Of a stretch of DNA of 64,000 nucleotides, positions 22,441 through 36,416 are shown piece after piece (position 1 is the first letter of the stretch; each line of letters begins with the position of its first letter). Source of the DNA: Halictus rubicundus (Eukaryota; Arthropoda; Insecta; Hymenoptera; Halictidae); assembly GCF_050948215.1 (NCBI RefSeq), contig NW_027489033.1, positions 62,001-126,000 on the forward strand. The letters run 5' to 3'. The translations under genes and the position numbers were made by a program. The notes below the pieces were generated by a model, which saw nothing but the letters and a program-made list of their open reading frames with translations, searched no databases and was not told where the DNA came from.

Positions 22441-22485
22441 GGGTGCACTGATCCACCGACCAGATATATATAAAGGCTGACAGCC
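22372..22485. repeat. TA palindrome, 26 repeats, unit 5
   Basis: The TA run is 22385-22436. La-type left side and loop (AAAGTGGG, GACCAG) with the Lb-type outer right arm (AAAGGCTGA). Confidence 0.92.
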
Positions 22486-23059
22486 TTACGGGAGAATGTG
22501 TCGCTCGAAAAATACGGTGTTGTCTACCGCTCTCTAGGATAGATTTTGGCTGGAGTAAGAAACAGAAGGCCAACGACGGTATCTCGTCGGTGCAGAAGAC
22601 CACTAAGGAACTTCTCGTCGCTGAGAAGGTGAATCATCACGGACCCATATCGATTATCAAATGTTACATTCTCCGACAAACGTATTCAAATTAAAAAGAT
22701 ATTTTTTTTTAGTGTTGCTTTTTAAGATCTAAAATATTAAAAGTAAAACTAATATCAAGGACGAAAAATTCGTCAAAATATTTTACGTAAGAAATTATTA
22801 AAGCATAATTTTAGGAAAATCAATTTCTACTTCCATATGAGATACCTTAATTTGTAATTTAAAAATATTTCATGAACAAGCATTATTTCCTTACACTTTT
22901 TTTTTTATAGATAATTGTTCCAAGAATCGATCTGTGGGAACAGAAATATGTTGAAAACCAGAGTAGCGTTTATTTAACGTACTATTCCGAATAGTATAGA
23001 GTTTGAGAGAGAATCACGTGGATGAATTAATATAATATAAAATAATATAATTGTAGAAG

Positions 23060-23867
23060 CAAAGATGGGCAAATTTTTATTGAAATAGACATTTCAAACA
23101 GCGAATAAAAGATAAAAAATGATTTGTTACGCGTCAAATAAAAATAATTATGTTATCTCTATTCCGCACGTAATGAATTTATTCGACGAATAAAGATTTT
23201 TTTATAAAGACCGACCAACAGCCTACAATGTAAGCAGATGGAGAATCCAACATTATTGGCAATTTATGCTTTTATGTTTTTAATCAGAACAATATTGTTA
23301 ATACGAATGAGTTGTAGAGCTCATCCCGATCAAAATGAGTCTAAACACGACATCATTTGGACTGTCTTTAATGAGATTGTAATTTTTATCGTAACATTAC
23401 GTATCAGTGAAACTTGGTCGATTACACCCGAATTTCACCTCATTTTCATCAGGAAAATCCCCTCCATTCGCTCGTCACAATTTCATGAGGATATATTGCA
23501 CAATCTAAAAGTTTAAACTTTCATTCGTGCGCGATTCTCCATCCGTTTACATTGTATGTCGTCTGTCGTCGCTGGGTCTTTGAAGCTCGGCACTCGGCAA
23601 AAGTTATTCGAGCATTTATTTGAAGCCTTCGAATAAATGATACAGATGAAAGATGAAAAAATTTCTCGTAGTTTGAATAAATCCGCTTCGAATAAAAAAA
23701 AGTATCTTTATTCGTCGGATAAATTCTCGTCGAATAAAATTATTTATTCGATACTCGTCGAATAAGGATACCTTTTTTATTCGAACCTTCGAATAACGAA
23801 TAAAGATGAAGTATCTTTTATTCGAATCGTTATTTAAATAATTTTTATCTAATAATGCCCAACTCTG
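23060..23867 (+). mobile_element. 808 bp hAT-like element, unit 5
   Basis: Same length. All subterminal TTATTCGA motifs are intact. Offset 12340 to unit 8. Confidence 0.63.
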
Positions 23868-24076
23868 GGCACACCAGAATGACTGGCATTCAAAAGGAGA
23901 GAATATCCGTCTACGATACATATAATGTTGCACGGAGAAGCGGACAGCGAAACTAGAGAAGCGTCCTCCCCGAGGAGTGGGCCACACATTGTCGGCTATA
24001 TCGGTGTGAGACCAGAAGACCACTACTAATCCAATCACAAAGCTTCTTTATTTTTCGTTATTTTTTTTTTTTTTTA

Positions 24077-24461
24077 ACTTTTACCAACATATTCGTGACA
24101 TTTTTCTGATTAAAATGAAACCAAATATGATATAATTCCGACGATAATTGCTTGTGTAATGAACGATTGATGTTTCGGACGCGAAAAAGGACAGCGTATG
24201 GGAAAGAAAGAGCCGCGGAGAGTCGAAGCGTTCGGAAAAGATGAAAGACTGGCGTGAGCTCAGGCCTTTAAATAAAAAAATAAACTTTTTCATTATTAAT
24301 TATTTTTCTATCGGACTTTCACCAACATACTCGTGGCATTTTTCTAAGGAAAACGGTACCAAATATGACAAAATTCCGATGATATTTACTTGTGTAATGA
24401 ACGACGGAAGTTTCGGACGCAAAGAAGGACAGCATATGAAAAGAAAGAGACGCGGCGAGTC
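24077..24461 (+). repeat. Direct-repeat pair, unit 5
   Basis: Followed by an A insertion (AAATTTAAACAATAC near 24555) shared with units 6, 8 and 9. Confidence 0.85.
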
Positions 24462-26279
24462 CTTCCCGTCTCGAGTTCGACAGCTTGGTTTTCGCCGCGG
24501 ACAAATAGATGTGGTTACTAATGTATATGTATTGACAATTACTCACAGAAAGTTAAATTTAAACAATACAATTAATGATTATACATAAAGTTTATTGCTG
24601 ATAAAATATAAAGAATATTAAATGTAAAGAAACAATTCTATAAGGTATAAAAAATAGCAATCAATACAATTATAATTAAAACTTAAAATGACAGACACTT
24701 TTCAAAACTTTTATCTCTACCTCTATGTTAGGGATACAGAAGCTGAAAATTTCATCGAAATCGGTTGACGGAGAAAAAAACAACGTGCATTGCAAGATAT
24801 AAGAATCTGTGTATCTGTGTGTCTGTACAAATAGCAATAATACTGCCACCAAATAGCTTTATATGGATAAGATCCGTCGAAAGTTAGTTTCATTACATAA
24901 CACTTTTATTTCGTTACTACCTTTACTTGAATAATTGCAGTCCAGCATTAGAAGTGGTATTATCGGTTAAATAAGTAAAAAAAAATAATTTTCTGTGTTT
25001 GTTACTACGGATCACAATAAGAACGATTGAATTTTGTCATTACTTGAATATTGTATTTGTTCTTTTTGTTTATTCTATAACTATTACAGAATATATTTTG
25101 TTGAATAATCATTATTTTATAAATATCGCAATAAGTTCCAAATTAATTAATTTCACCTATAAACTATCGATTATAAAATAATGATTACAATGGTGAATAA
25201 TATGGAAAATAAGAAGGCAATAATAGTGTAATGAAATTATACAATAAAAAATAATTATTCTCATTCTACGCATTATCCGTTTATTTATTGCCTATGTCAC
25301 TGACGTTTCTTCCGTAATTCACGAGCAAATGTTCTATTTAGGTAGCGAGCGCGGCATGTTTAGCGATGTTGGTATTTGAGATCAGTGATAGTTCCACTTT
25401 CTTAGTTCCACAACCGACGAGAGTATCTCGACATTGGGGCCGTTACCGACCGATCCCAGCACCCACCTGGCACTAGGCCTGCAGCCAAGCTCGCATATGC
25501 GAGCCGAGCTCGGGTCCAGTCGAGCCGGGACTCGCTTTTCGAGTCGAGTCGAGTACTCGCACGATGCGAGCTGCTCGCAACGAAGCGAACGGCTCGAAAT
25601 AAAATCAGGCGTAAAATGACATGATGCGAGTTACAGCAGGAAGATCAGCACATTGATATTATCAAGCATTTTAGTATATTGACAATGCTAAATGTTTGCG
25701 ATGTTTTATTATATATTTTGATAGTGAAATGTTGATTCAGAATTTGTATAACCCTTATTGAAAATAATTATGCAATAACAACTATTTAGATTTATGTAAA
25801 TAACTAGATGTGATCTGTAAAGAACGGTATTTTATATATTCCTTTATATTATACTCCGGGGTTCAGTGTACAGTCGTAAAAATGTGTTGTCGCAAAATTG
25901 TTTATAATGTTGAAAATTAACGTGAAACCAAGTTGGAAGTTGGAAGTTCCAACAGCCTGTCATTCGGTACTGTGCAAGTATAGGTGATAAGATTTAAAAG
26001 GGCATAGCCGATTAAGATGGTCAAAACAATTGGAACCGCAAAAAGATTCCATTTCAAACAGTATTGATTTCTTGATTTTCTGGAAATGACAGACGTAGAG
26101 TTCAAAATTCTTTTCACGGAATCTTACCAATTTTCACAAGCAATTTCATATCTGGCGGAAATCGTAGACGAACACAATAATATAAATATTCATTGCCTAA
26201 TCAATGTTACTTCAATATTTTTAAAACATTAAAAAAATATTGTTAAAATCACATGAATAAATAATATAAGAAATTGAAA

Positions 26280-29200
26280 AAATAAAGATGATGTATGGGA
26301 AAAAACATTTACCACCGACGGGATAAGAACCCCAGCGTATCCGCTCCTTAGTTCGACACGTCCGGCGATGTTACAAAACTTTACGAACATTCTGGTATAT
26401 ATCACACAAAATACAATTTATTCTTTCTCTTAAATCACATTTCTTAGGTCAAAGAATTACTTGTTTCAATTTAATAATGCTAAAAATTACTTAATATATA
26501 GCTGCGATAAAACCAACAAGTGTAACTTTCCTCCTAATAGCAAAAACGTCGAAAAAATTCGGTTTTTATTGTTTTTTGACGATGATGTCCCACAACAAAA
26601 AATCTAAAAAAAATTGACGACACTGCCTGTTATAGTACTTTAACAAGGAACTAAACAGTAGAATAGCATGTTTTCAAATTTTTGAGAAATCTGCATTTTT
26701 CCGATTTTTTGGAGGTTTTTCATTTTTTTACGACCACAGTTTGTAACAAAAAAATCAGAAAGTTTAAACTTTCATACGTGCGCGATTCTCCATCCGTTTA
26801 CATTGTATGTCGTCTTGTCGTCGCTGGGTCTTTGAAGCTCGGCACTCGGCAAAAGTTATTCGAGCATTTATTTGAAGCCTTCGAATAAATGATACAGATG
26901 AAAGATGAAAAAATTTCTCGTAGTTTGAATAAATCCGCTTCGAATAAAAAAAAGTATCTTTATTCGTCGGATAAATTCTCGTCGAATAAAATTATTTATT
27001 CGATACTCGTCGAATAAGGATACCTTTTTTATTCGAACCTTCGAATAACGAATAAAGATGAAGTATCTTTTATTCGAATCGTTATTTAAATAATTTTTAT
27101 CTAATAATGCCCAACTCTGGGCACACCAGAATGACTGGCATTCAAAAGGAGAGAATATCCGTCTACGATACATATAATGTGGCACGGAGAAGCGGACAGC
27201 GAAACTAGAGAAGCGTCCTCCCCGAGGAGTGGGCCACACATTGTCGGCTATATCGGTGTGAGACCAGAAGACCACTACTAATCCAATCACAAAGCTTCTT
27301 TATTTTTCGTTATTTTTTTTTTTTTTTAACTTTTACCAACATATTCGTGACATTTTTCTGATTAAAATGAAACCAAATATGATATAATTCCGACGATAAT
27401 TGCTTGTGTAATGAACGATTGATGTTTCGGACGCGAAAAAGGACAGCGTATGGGAAAGAAAGAGCCGCGGAGAGTCGAAGCGTTCGGAAAAGATGAAAGA
27501 CTGGCGTGAGCTCAGGCCTTTAAATAAAAAAATAAACTTTTTCATTATTAATTATTTTTCTATCGGACTTTCACCAACATACTCGTGGCATTTTTCTAAG
27601 GAAAACGGTACCAAATATGACAAAATTCCGATGATATTTACTTGTGTAATGAACGACGGAAGTTTCGGACGCAAAGAAGGACAGCATATGAAAAGAAAGA
27701 GACGCGGCGAGTCCTTCCCGTCTCGAGTTCGACAGCTTGGTTTTCGCCGCGGACAAATAGATGTGGTTACTAATGTATATGTATTGACAATTACTCACAG
27801 AAAGTTAAATTTAAACAATACAATTAATGATTATACATAAAGTTTATTGCTGATAAAATATAAAGAATATTAAATGTAAAGAAACAATTCTATAAGGTAT
27901 AAAAAATAGCAATCAATACAATTATAATTAAAACTTAAAATGACAGACACTTTTCAAAACTTTTATCTCTACCTCTATGTTAGGGATACAGAAGCTGAAA
28001 ATTTCATCGAAATCGGTTGACGGAGAAAAAAACAACGTGCATTGCAAGATATAAGAATCTGTGTATCTGTGTGTCTGTACAAATAGCAATAATACTGCCA
28101 CCAAATAGCTTTATATGGATAAGATCCGTCGAAAGTTAGTTTCATTACATAACACTTTTATTTCGTTACTACCTTTACTTGAATAATTGCAGTCCAGCAT
28201 TAGAAGTGGTATTATCGGTTAAATAAGTAAAAAAAAATAATTTTCTGTGTTTGTTACTACGGATCACAATAAGAACGATTGAATTTTGTCATTACTTGAA
28301 TATTGTATTTGTTCTTTTTGTTTATTCTATAACTATTACAGAATATATTTTGTTGAATAATCATTATTTTATAAATATCGCAATAAGTTCCAAATTAATT
28401 AATTTCACCTATAAACTATCGATTATAAAATAATGATTACAATGGTGAATAATATGGAAAATAAGAAGGCAATAATAGTGTAATGAAATTATACAATAAA
28501 AAATAATTATTCTCATTCTACGCATTATCCGTTTATTTATTGCCTATGTCACTGACGTTTCTTCCGTAATTCACGAGCAAATGTTCTATTTAGGTAGCGA
28601 GCGCGGCATGTTTAGCGATGTTGGTATTTGAGATCAGTGATAGTTCCACTTTCTTAGTTCCACAACCGACGAGAGTATCTCGACATTGGGGCCGTTACCG
28701 ACCGATCCCAGCACCCACCTGGCACTAGGCCTGCAGCCAAGCTCGCATATGCGAGCCGAGCTCGGGTCCAGTCGAGCCGGGACTCGCTTTTCGAGTCGAG
28801 TCGAGTACTCGCACGATGCGAGCTGCTCGCAACGAAGCGAACGGCTCGAAATAAAATCAGGCGTAAAATGACATGATGCGAGTTACAGCAGGAAGATCAG
28901 CACATTGATATTATCAAGCATTTTAGTATATTGACAATGCTAAATGTTTGCGATGTTTTATTATATATTTTGATAGTGAAATGTTGATTCAGAATTTGTA
29001 TAACCCTTATTGAAAATAATTATGCAATAACAACTATTTAGATTTATGTAAATAACTAGATGTGATCTGTAAAGAACGGTATTTTATATATTCCTTTATA
29101 TTATACTCCGGGGTTCAGTGTACAGTCGTAAAAATGTGTTGTCGCAAAATTGTTTATAATGTTGAAAATTAACGTGAAACCAAGTTGGAAGTTGGAAGTT

Positions 29201-29531
29201 CCAACAGCCTGTCATTCGGTACTGTGCAAGTATAGGTGATAAGATTTAAAAGGGCATAGCCGATTAAGATGGTCAAAACAATTGGAACCGCAAAAAGATT
29301 CCATTTCAAACAGTATTGATTTCTTGATTTTCTGGAAATGACAGACGTAGAGTTCAAAATTCTTTTCACGGAATCTTACCAATTTTCACAAGCAATTTCA
29401 TATCTGGCGGAAATCGTAGACGAACACAATAATATAAATATTCATTGCCTAATCAATGTTACTTCAATATTTTTAAAACATTAAAAAAATATTGTTAAAA
29501 TCACATGAATAAATAATATAAGAAATTGAAA
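26280..29531 (+). repeat. Unit 6, medium (M) form
   Basis: The junction is at 26758. It has one extra T in CGTCTTGTCG near 26815 and GTGGCACGG for GTTGCACGG near 27180. Both are shared only with unit 9, its copy at offset 12340. It also shares the GTTCTTTTTGTTTATTC variant near 28311 with units 5, 8 and 9. The right arm is at 28792-29175. Confidence 0.9.
27329..27713 (+). repeat. Direct-repeat pair, unit 6
   Basis: Same group as units 5, 8 and 9. The preceding T-run is slightly longer. Confidence 0.85.
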
Positions 29532-31631
29532 AAATAAAGATGATGTATGGGAAAAAACATTTACCACCGACGGGATAAGAACCCCAGCGTATCCGCTCCT
29601 TAGTTCGACACGTCCGGCGATGTTACAAAACTTTACGAACATTCTGGTATATATCACACAAAATACAATTTATTCTTTCTCTTAAATCACATTTCTTAGG
29701 TCAAAGAATTACTTGTTTCAATTTAATAATGCTAAAAATTACTTAATATATAGCTGCGATAAAACCAACAAGTGTAACTTTCCTCCTAATAGCAAAAACG
29801 TCGAAAAAATTCGGTTTTTATTGTTTTTTGACGATGATGTCCCACAACAAAAAATCTAAAAAAAATTGACGACACTGCCTGTTATAGTACTTTAACAAGG
29901 AACTAAACAGTAGAATAGCATGTTTTCAAATTTTTGAGAAATCTGCATTTTTCCGATTTTTTGGAGGTTTTTCATTTTTTTACGACCACAGTTTGTAACA
30001 AAAAAATCAGAAAGTTTAAACTTTCATACGTGCGCGATTCTCCATCCGTTTACATTGTATGTCGTCTGTCGTCGCTGGGTCTTTGAAGCTCGGCACTCGG
30101 CAAAAGTTATTCGAGCATTTATTTGAAGCCTTCGAATAAATGATACAGATGAAAGATGAAAAAATTTCTCGTAGTTTGAATAAATCAAATAATACTGCCC
30201 ACCAAATAGCTTTATATGGATAAGATCCGTCGAAAGTTAGTTTCATTACATAACACTTTTATTTCGTTACTACCTTTACTTGAATAATTGCAGTCCAGCA
30301 TTAGAAGTGGTATTATCGGTTAAATAAGTAAAAAAAATAATTTTCTGTGTTTGTTACTACGGATCACAATAAGAACGATTGAATTTTGTCATTACTTGAA
30401 TATTGTATTTATTCTTTTTTTTTTCATTCTATAACTATTACAGAATATATTTTGTTGAATAATCATTATTTTATAAATATCGCAATAAGTTCCAAATTAA
30501 TTAATTTCACCTATAAACTATCGATTATAAAACAATGATTACAATGGTGCACAATATGGAAAATAAGAAGGCAATAATAGTGTAATGAAATTATACAATA
30601 AAAAATAATTATTCTCATTCTACGCATTATCCGTTTATTTATTGCCTATGTCACTGACGTTTCTTCCGTAATTCACGAGCAAATGTTCTATTTAGGTAGC
30701 GAGCGCGGCATGTTTAGCGATGTTGGTATTTGAGATCAGTGATAGTTCCACCTTCTTAGTTCCACAACCGACGAGAGTATCTCGACATTGGGGCCGTTAC
30801 CGACCGATCCCAGCACCCACCTGGCACTAGGCCTGCAGCCAAGCTCGCATATGCGAGCCGAGCTCGGGTCCAGTCGAGCCGGGACTCGCTTTTCGAGTCG
30901 AGTCGAGTACTCGCACGATGCGAGCTGCTCGCAACGAAGCGAACGGCTCGAAATAAAATCAGGCGTAAAATGACATGATGCGAGTTACAGCAGGAAGATC
31001 AGCACATTGATATTATCAAGCATTTTAGTATATTGACAATGCTAAATGTTTGCGATGTTTTATTATATATTTTGATAGTGAAATGTTGATTCAGAATTTG
31101 TATAACCCTTATTGAAAATAATTATGCAATAACAACTATTTAGATTTATGTAAATAACTAGATGTGATCTGTAAAGAACGGTATTTTATATATTCCTTTA
31201 TATTATACTCCGGTTCACTGTACAGTCGTAAAAATGTGTTGTCGCAAAATTGTTTATAATGTTGAAAATTAACGTGAAACCAAGTTGGAAGTTGGAAGTT
31301 CCAACAGCCTGTCATTCGGTACTGTGCAAGTATAGGTGATAAGATTTAAAAGGGCATAGCCGATTAAGATGGTCAAAACAATTGGAACCGCAAAAAGATT
31401 CCATTTCAAACAGTATTGATTTCTTGATTTTCTGGAAATGACAGACGTAGAGTTCAAAATTCTTTTCACGGAATCTTACCAATTTTCACAAGCAATTTCA
31501 TATCTGGCGGAAATCGTAGACGAACACAATAATATAAATATTCATTGCCTAATCAATGTTACTTCAATATTTTTAAAACATTAAAAAAATATTGTTAAAA
31601 TCACATGAATAAATAATATAAGAAATTGAAA
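29532..31631 (+). repeat. Unit 7, short (S) form without the 27 bp deletion
   Basis: It has the same S junction as units 4 and 11 (after 30186) but keeps the 27 bp they have lost. It carries a private extra C in ACTGCCCACC at about 30199. Up to the junction it matches unit 10 at offset 12340. The right arm is at 30894-31275. Confidence 0.9.
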
Positions 31632-33253
31632 AAATAAAGATGATGTATGGGAAAAAACATTTACCACCGACGGGATAAGAACCCCAGCGTATCCGCTCCT
31701 TAGTTCGACACACGTCCGGCGATGTTACAAAACTTTACGAACATTCTGGTATATATCACACAAAATACAATTTATTCTTTCTCTTAAATCACATTTCTTA
31801 GGTCAAAGAATTACTTGTTTCAATTTAATAATGCTAAAAATTACTTAATATATAGCTGCGATAAAACCAACAAGTGTAACTTTCCTCCTAATAGCAAAAA
31901 CGTCGAAAAAATTCGGTTTTTATTGTTTTTTGACGATGATGTCCCACAACAAAAAATCTAAAAAAAATTGACGACACTGCCTGTTATAGTACTTTAACAA
32001 GGAACTAAACAGTAGAATAGCATGTTTTCAAATTTTTGAGAAATCTGCATTTTTCCGATTTTTTGGAGGTTTTTCATTTTTTGTTTACGACCACAGTTTG
32101 TAACAAAAAAATCTGAAAAAATTATCAAAAATCAGCCTTAGAATCCAAAATATGTCACATTTTTTTCAGAATTTTAGAAAGCATCAGAGTGCGGGAAATA
32201 CGCGGAGAAGCGCGAAATCTAATTTACCCTGTAACTAACCTCATGGGCAAGATAGGGGGTTGAAATTTTACTCAGAGGGGTTTTTCCTCTAAGGGCAGTT
32301 TTGACCATAAATCGGCTAGGCCCTTTTAAAAGGATCTGATGTCTACGTTCAACACTCGTCATACTTTCTGTTTAGTTAATATTTTAATCTAAATCTTTTT
32401 TCAATTTGCAATTGTTGGCTCTTCTCCATGGATAACAGTCGATCTTTTATACGATGGTGCAAAATCATGCTAACTACCAAATAATTCGTAGTGGCAGCAA
32501 AGTTAAATCTACTTCCTAGCTCGACAATTAACGCAATTATATAACGCAATTTTTCCTGCGTTTTCATTACGTGTCATCTAGTAAATTAATCTATCTAGCT
32601 TGGCAGAACAGCTGAAGTCGTTTGGTCGATTTATAAAAAAAAGTTATTCTGATTTAAAGTGTCTGCCATCAATTATGAGACTGACTGCATAATGTATAAC
32701 GAGAAGCGGCCGCACGTTTCTCGCTAAGCAACCTGCGCTATCTCCATGTTTATAATTGTGCAGTGTGAAAATGGTTTACTGCCTTTTTGGTTCGTTATCT
32801 CGGCCATTTCTTCTAAAAAGTGTACTTCCGTACAATGGGACAGTAGGGCTCTCATCAGCGAGCTAAGGTTTATGACCGGCTCTCGCCTGCACTCGCCCAC
32901 TTAGGTCACCCGCTCTGAGTATTTAATCTACCGGCACGCGTATGCGTTTTGCTCTTCCTCCCTCCCCATCGAGCCACTAGCTTAGTTATTCATTATCGAA
33001 AAATATAAAAGTCCAAGACAATCTATTCTCAGGTTAGTTAGCTCAGATTCTGTCAAACAGTTTTTCTCAGCTTACCAGAATTCAGTCTTTTGACCTTTGG
33101 TGCGAGTACCAGTGTGGCGGCCTGTCCAAAGAGCACGCCGACGAACCGCCAGCATACATTGTAGACGCGGCGGCGACCTCGTATAAATACACATCAATAT
33201 TATACAATATTGTTTATATACCCATTCCTTTCAAAAACTATTTAACGAAGCTT

Positions 33254-33689
33254 AACGTTAATTTTTAACATTATAAACAATTTTGCAACAACACATTTTT
33301 ACGACTGTACACTGAACCCCGGAGTATAATATAAAGGAATATATAAAATACCGTTCTTTACAGATCACAGCTAGTTATTTACATAAATCTAGGAAATAGT
33401 TGTTATTGCATAATTATTTTCAATAAGGGTTATACAAATTCTGAATCAACATTTCACTATCAAAATATATAATAAAACATCGCAAACATTTAGCATTGTC
33501 AATATACTAAAATGCTTGATAATATCGATGTGCTGATCTTCCCGCTGTAACTCGCATCATGTCATTTTACGCCTGATTTTATTTCGAGCAGCTCGCATCG
33601 GTGCGGATAGCTCGCATCGGTGCGGGTAGCTCGCATCGGTGCGGGTAGCTCGCATCGTGCGAGTACTCGACTCGACTCGCACAATTGAG
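33254..33689 (-). repeat. Left inverted arm, unit 8 (expanded)
   Basis: Lb form, longer than the others because of the 19 bp minisatellite at its GC-rich end. Pairs with 37880-38263 and with 30894-31275 of unit 7. Confidence 0.88.
33590..33663 (+). repeat. 19 bp minisatellite expansion in unit 8
   Basis: The motif AGCTCGCATCGGTGCGGGT occurs as three full copies (33590, 33609, 33628; the first ends GGAT) and a shorter fourth, AGCTCGCATCGTGCGAG. All other L units have one full copy plus the short one, so unit 8 gained 38 bp. Confidence 0.92.
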
Positions 33690-33788
33690 CCGAGCTAAGC
33701 TCAACCAGAGTTGGGCAAAATATTTATCTAAATAAAAATTTCGAGTAACGAATAAAAGATAAAAAAATTTTTATTTCCTTTTGGTATG

Positions 33789-34351
33789 TGTTGTGGTTTG
33801 GGTGTTCAGTAAAGGATTCACCCAATATAACAATAACCATTTATTAAATAAGCAACAAAAACTCAACGACGTAACAAGGAACAAAGAAAATGAAATAACA
33901 ATGAAACAAGAACTACGGATAAACGACTATACGAACAACTGACGGCGAATGACGACTTCTCACAACGACTGACTGACTTGAACTGACTGACTGACTGACC
34001 CTGTCATCCGTCAGAATCCGCGCTTATATCCTCCAGGAATTTCCTTCGAACAAGAAAACTTCTGGAGTGGGGATGTCGCTTCCTGTACGTGCCCCTTGGA
34101 GAAAGTTCGTGTCCTTGCACCGAACATCCGTGTCCTGGCGAAAGTCAAGGGTTGGCGGCCAAATGTGCACGCCAAGGAAAAACCCCGAACCTGGTCGCCA
34201 AATGTGCACCCCAGGTAGGAACAGACTTCCGGCGACTAAGTGTGCGCTCGGGAAGAGCTTGGGCCTGGCGACCAAGTGCGTCCAAGGTCCCAGCCCGCAG
34301 ACGACGCTCCTACCTGGGTCCGATCAACCCTTCTCCAAGGGGTCCGCCACA
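33789..34351 (-). mobile_element. Solo LTR, unit 8 (4 bp shorter)
   Basis: 563 bp. One GACC is missing after the ACTG repeats near 34000, next to the predicted transcription start. Confidence 0.74.
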
Positions 34352-34749
34352 TTACTTGAATATTGTATTTATTCTTTTTTTTTATTCTATAACTATTACA
34401 GAATATATTTTGTTGAATAATCATTATTTTATAAATATCGCAAGAAGTTCCAAATTAATTAATTACACCTATAAATTATCGATTATAAAATAATGATTAC
34501 AATGGTGAACAATATGGAAAATAAGAAGGCAATAAGAGTGTAATGAAATTATACAATAAAAGATAATTATTTTCATTCTACGCATTATACGTTTATTTAT
34601 TGCCTCTGTCACTGACGTTTTTTCCATAATTCACGAGCAAATGTTCTTTTAGTTCCACAACCGACGAGAGTATCTCGACATTAGGGCCGTTACCGACCGC
34701 TCCCAGCACCCAACTGGCACCCACTTTGAGACTCGCAGTTTAACACGGG

Positions 34750-34825
34750 GGCTGGCAGTCTTTATATATATATATCTCGTGGGTGCACTGATCCACCGAC
34801 GAGATATATATAAAGGCTGACAGCC
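34750..34825. repeat. TA palindrome, 6 repeats, unit 8
   Basis: The TA run is 34763-34774. This shortest form is nearly a plain stem-loop of about 30 bp arms and may show the structure before TA expansion. Confidence 0.92.
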
Positions 34826-35399
34826 TTACGGGAGAATGTGTCGCTCGAAAAATACGGTGTTGTCTACCGCTCTCTAGGATAGATTTTGGCTGGAGTAAGA
34901 AACAGAAGGCCAACGACGGTATCTCGTCGGTGCAGAAGACCACTAAGGAACTTCTCGTCGCTGAGAAGGTGAATCATCACGGACCCATATCGATTATCAA
35001 ATGTTACATTCTCCGACAAACGTATTCAAATTAAAAAGATATTTTTTTTTAGTGTTGCTTTTTAAGATCTAAAATATTAAAAGTAAAACTAATATCAAGG
35101 ACGAAAAATTCGTCAAAATATTTTACGTAAGAAATTATTAAAGCATAATTTTAGGAAAATCAATTTCTACTTCCATATGAGATACCTTAATTTGTAATTT
35201 AAAAATATTTCATGAACAAGCATTATTTCCTTACACTTTTTTTTTTATAGATAATTGTTCCAAGAATCGATCTGTGGGAACAGAAATATGTTGAAAACCA
35301 GAGTAGCGTTTATTTAACGTACTATTCCGAATAGTATAGAGTTTGAGAGAGAATCACGTGGATGAATTAATATAATATAAAATAATATAATTGTAGAAG

Positions 35400-36207
35400 C
35401 AAAGATGGGCAAATTTTTATTGAAATAGACATTTCAAACAGCGAATAAAAGATAAAAAATGATTTGTTACGCGTCAAATAAAAATAATTATGTTATCTCT
35501 ATTCCGCACGTAATGAATTTATTCGACGAATAAAGATTTTTTTATAAAGACCGACCAACAGCCTACAATGTAAGCAGATGGAGAATCCAACATTATTGGC
35601 AATTTATGCTTTTATGTTTTTAATCAGAACAATATTGTTAATACGAATGAGTTGTAGAGCTCATCCCGATCAAAATGAGTCTAAACACGACATCATTTGG
35701 ACTGTCTTTAATGAGATTGTAATTTTTATCGTAACATTACGTATCAGTGAAACTTGGTCGATTACACCCGAATTTCACCTCATTTTCATCAGGAAAATCC
35801 CCTCCATTCGCTCGTCACAATTTCATGAGGATATATTGCACAATCTAAAAGTTTAAACTTTCATTCGTGCGCGATTCTCCATCCGTTTACATTGTATGTC
35901 GTCTGTCGTCGCTGGGTCTTTGAAGCTCGGCACTCGGCAAAAGTTATTCGAGCATTTATTTGAAGCCTTCGAATAAATGATACAGATGAAAGATGAAAAA
36001 ATTTCTCGTAGTTTGAATAAATCCGCTTCGAATAAAAAAAAGTATCTTTATTCGTCGGATAAATTCTCGTCGAATAAAATTATTTATTCGATACTCGTCG
36101 AATAAGGATACCTTTTTTATTCGAACCTTCGAATAACGAATAAAGATGAAGTATCTTTTATTCGAATCGTTATTTAAATAATTTTTATCTAATAATGCCC
36201 AACTCTG
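35400..36207 (+). mobile_element. 808 bp hAT-like element, unit 8
   Basis: Partner of the unit 5 copy. Confidence 0.63.
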
Positions 36208-36416
36208 GGCACACCAGAATGACTGGCATTCAAAAGGAGAGAATATCCGTCTACGATACATATAATGTTGCACGGAGAAGCGGACAGCGAAACTAGAGAA
36301 GCGTCCTCCCCGAGGAGTGGGCCACACATTGTCGGCTATATCGGTGTGAGACCAGAAGACCACTACTAATCCAATCACAAAGCTTCTTTATTTTTCGTTA
36401 TTTTTTTTTTTTTTTA

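Larger units (their letters stand above)
19287..26279 (+). repeat. Unit 5, long (L) form; La left half joined to Lb-like right half
   Basis: From its start to the TA palindrome it follows unit 1 at offset 19286 and unit 12 at 27911 (La type). From about 22474 it follows unit 8 at offset 12340 (Lb type). It has 26 TA repeats. The GACCAG marker (La) and the AAAGGCTGA marker (Lb) lie within about 15 bp of each other at 22458-22480. The right arm is at 25540-25923, in the CTCCGGGGTTC form. Confidence 0.9.
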
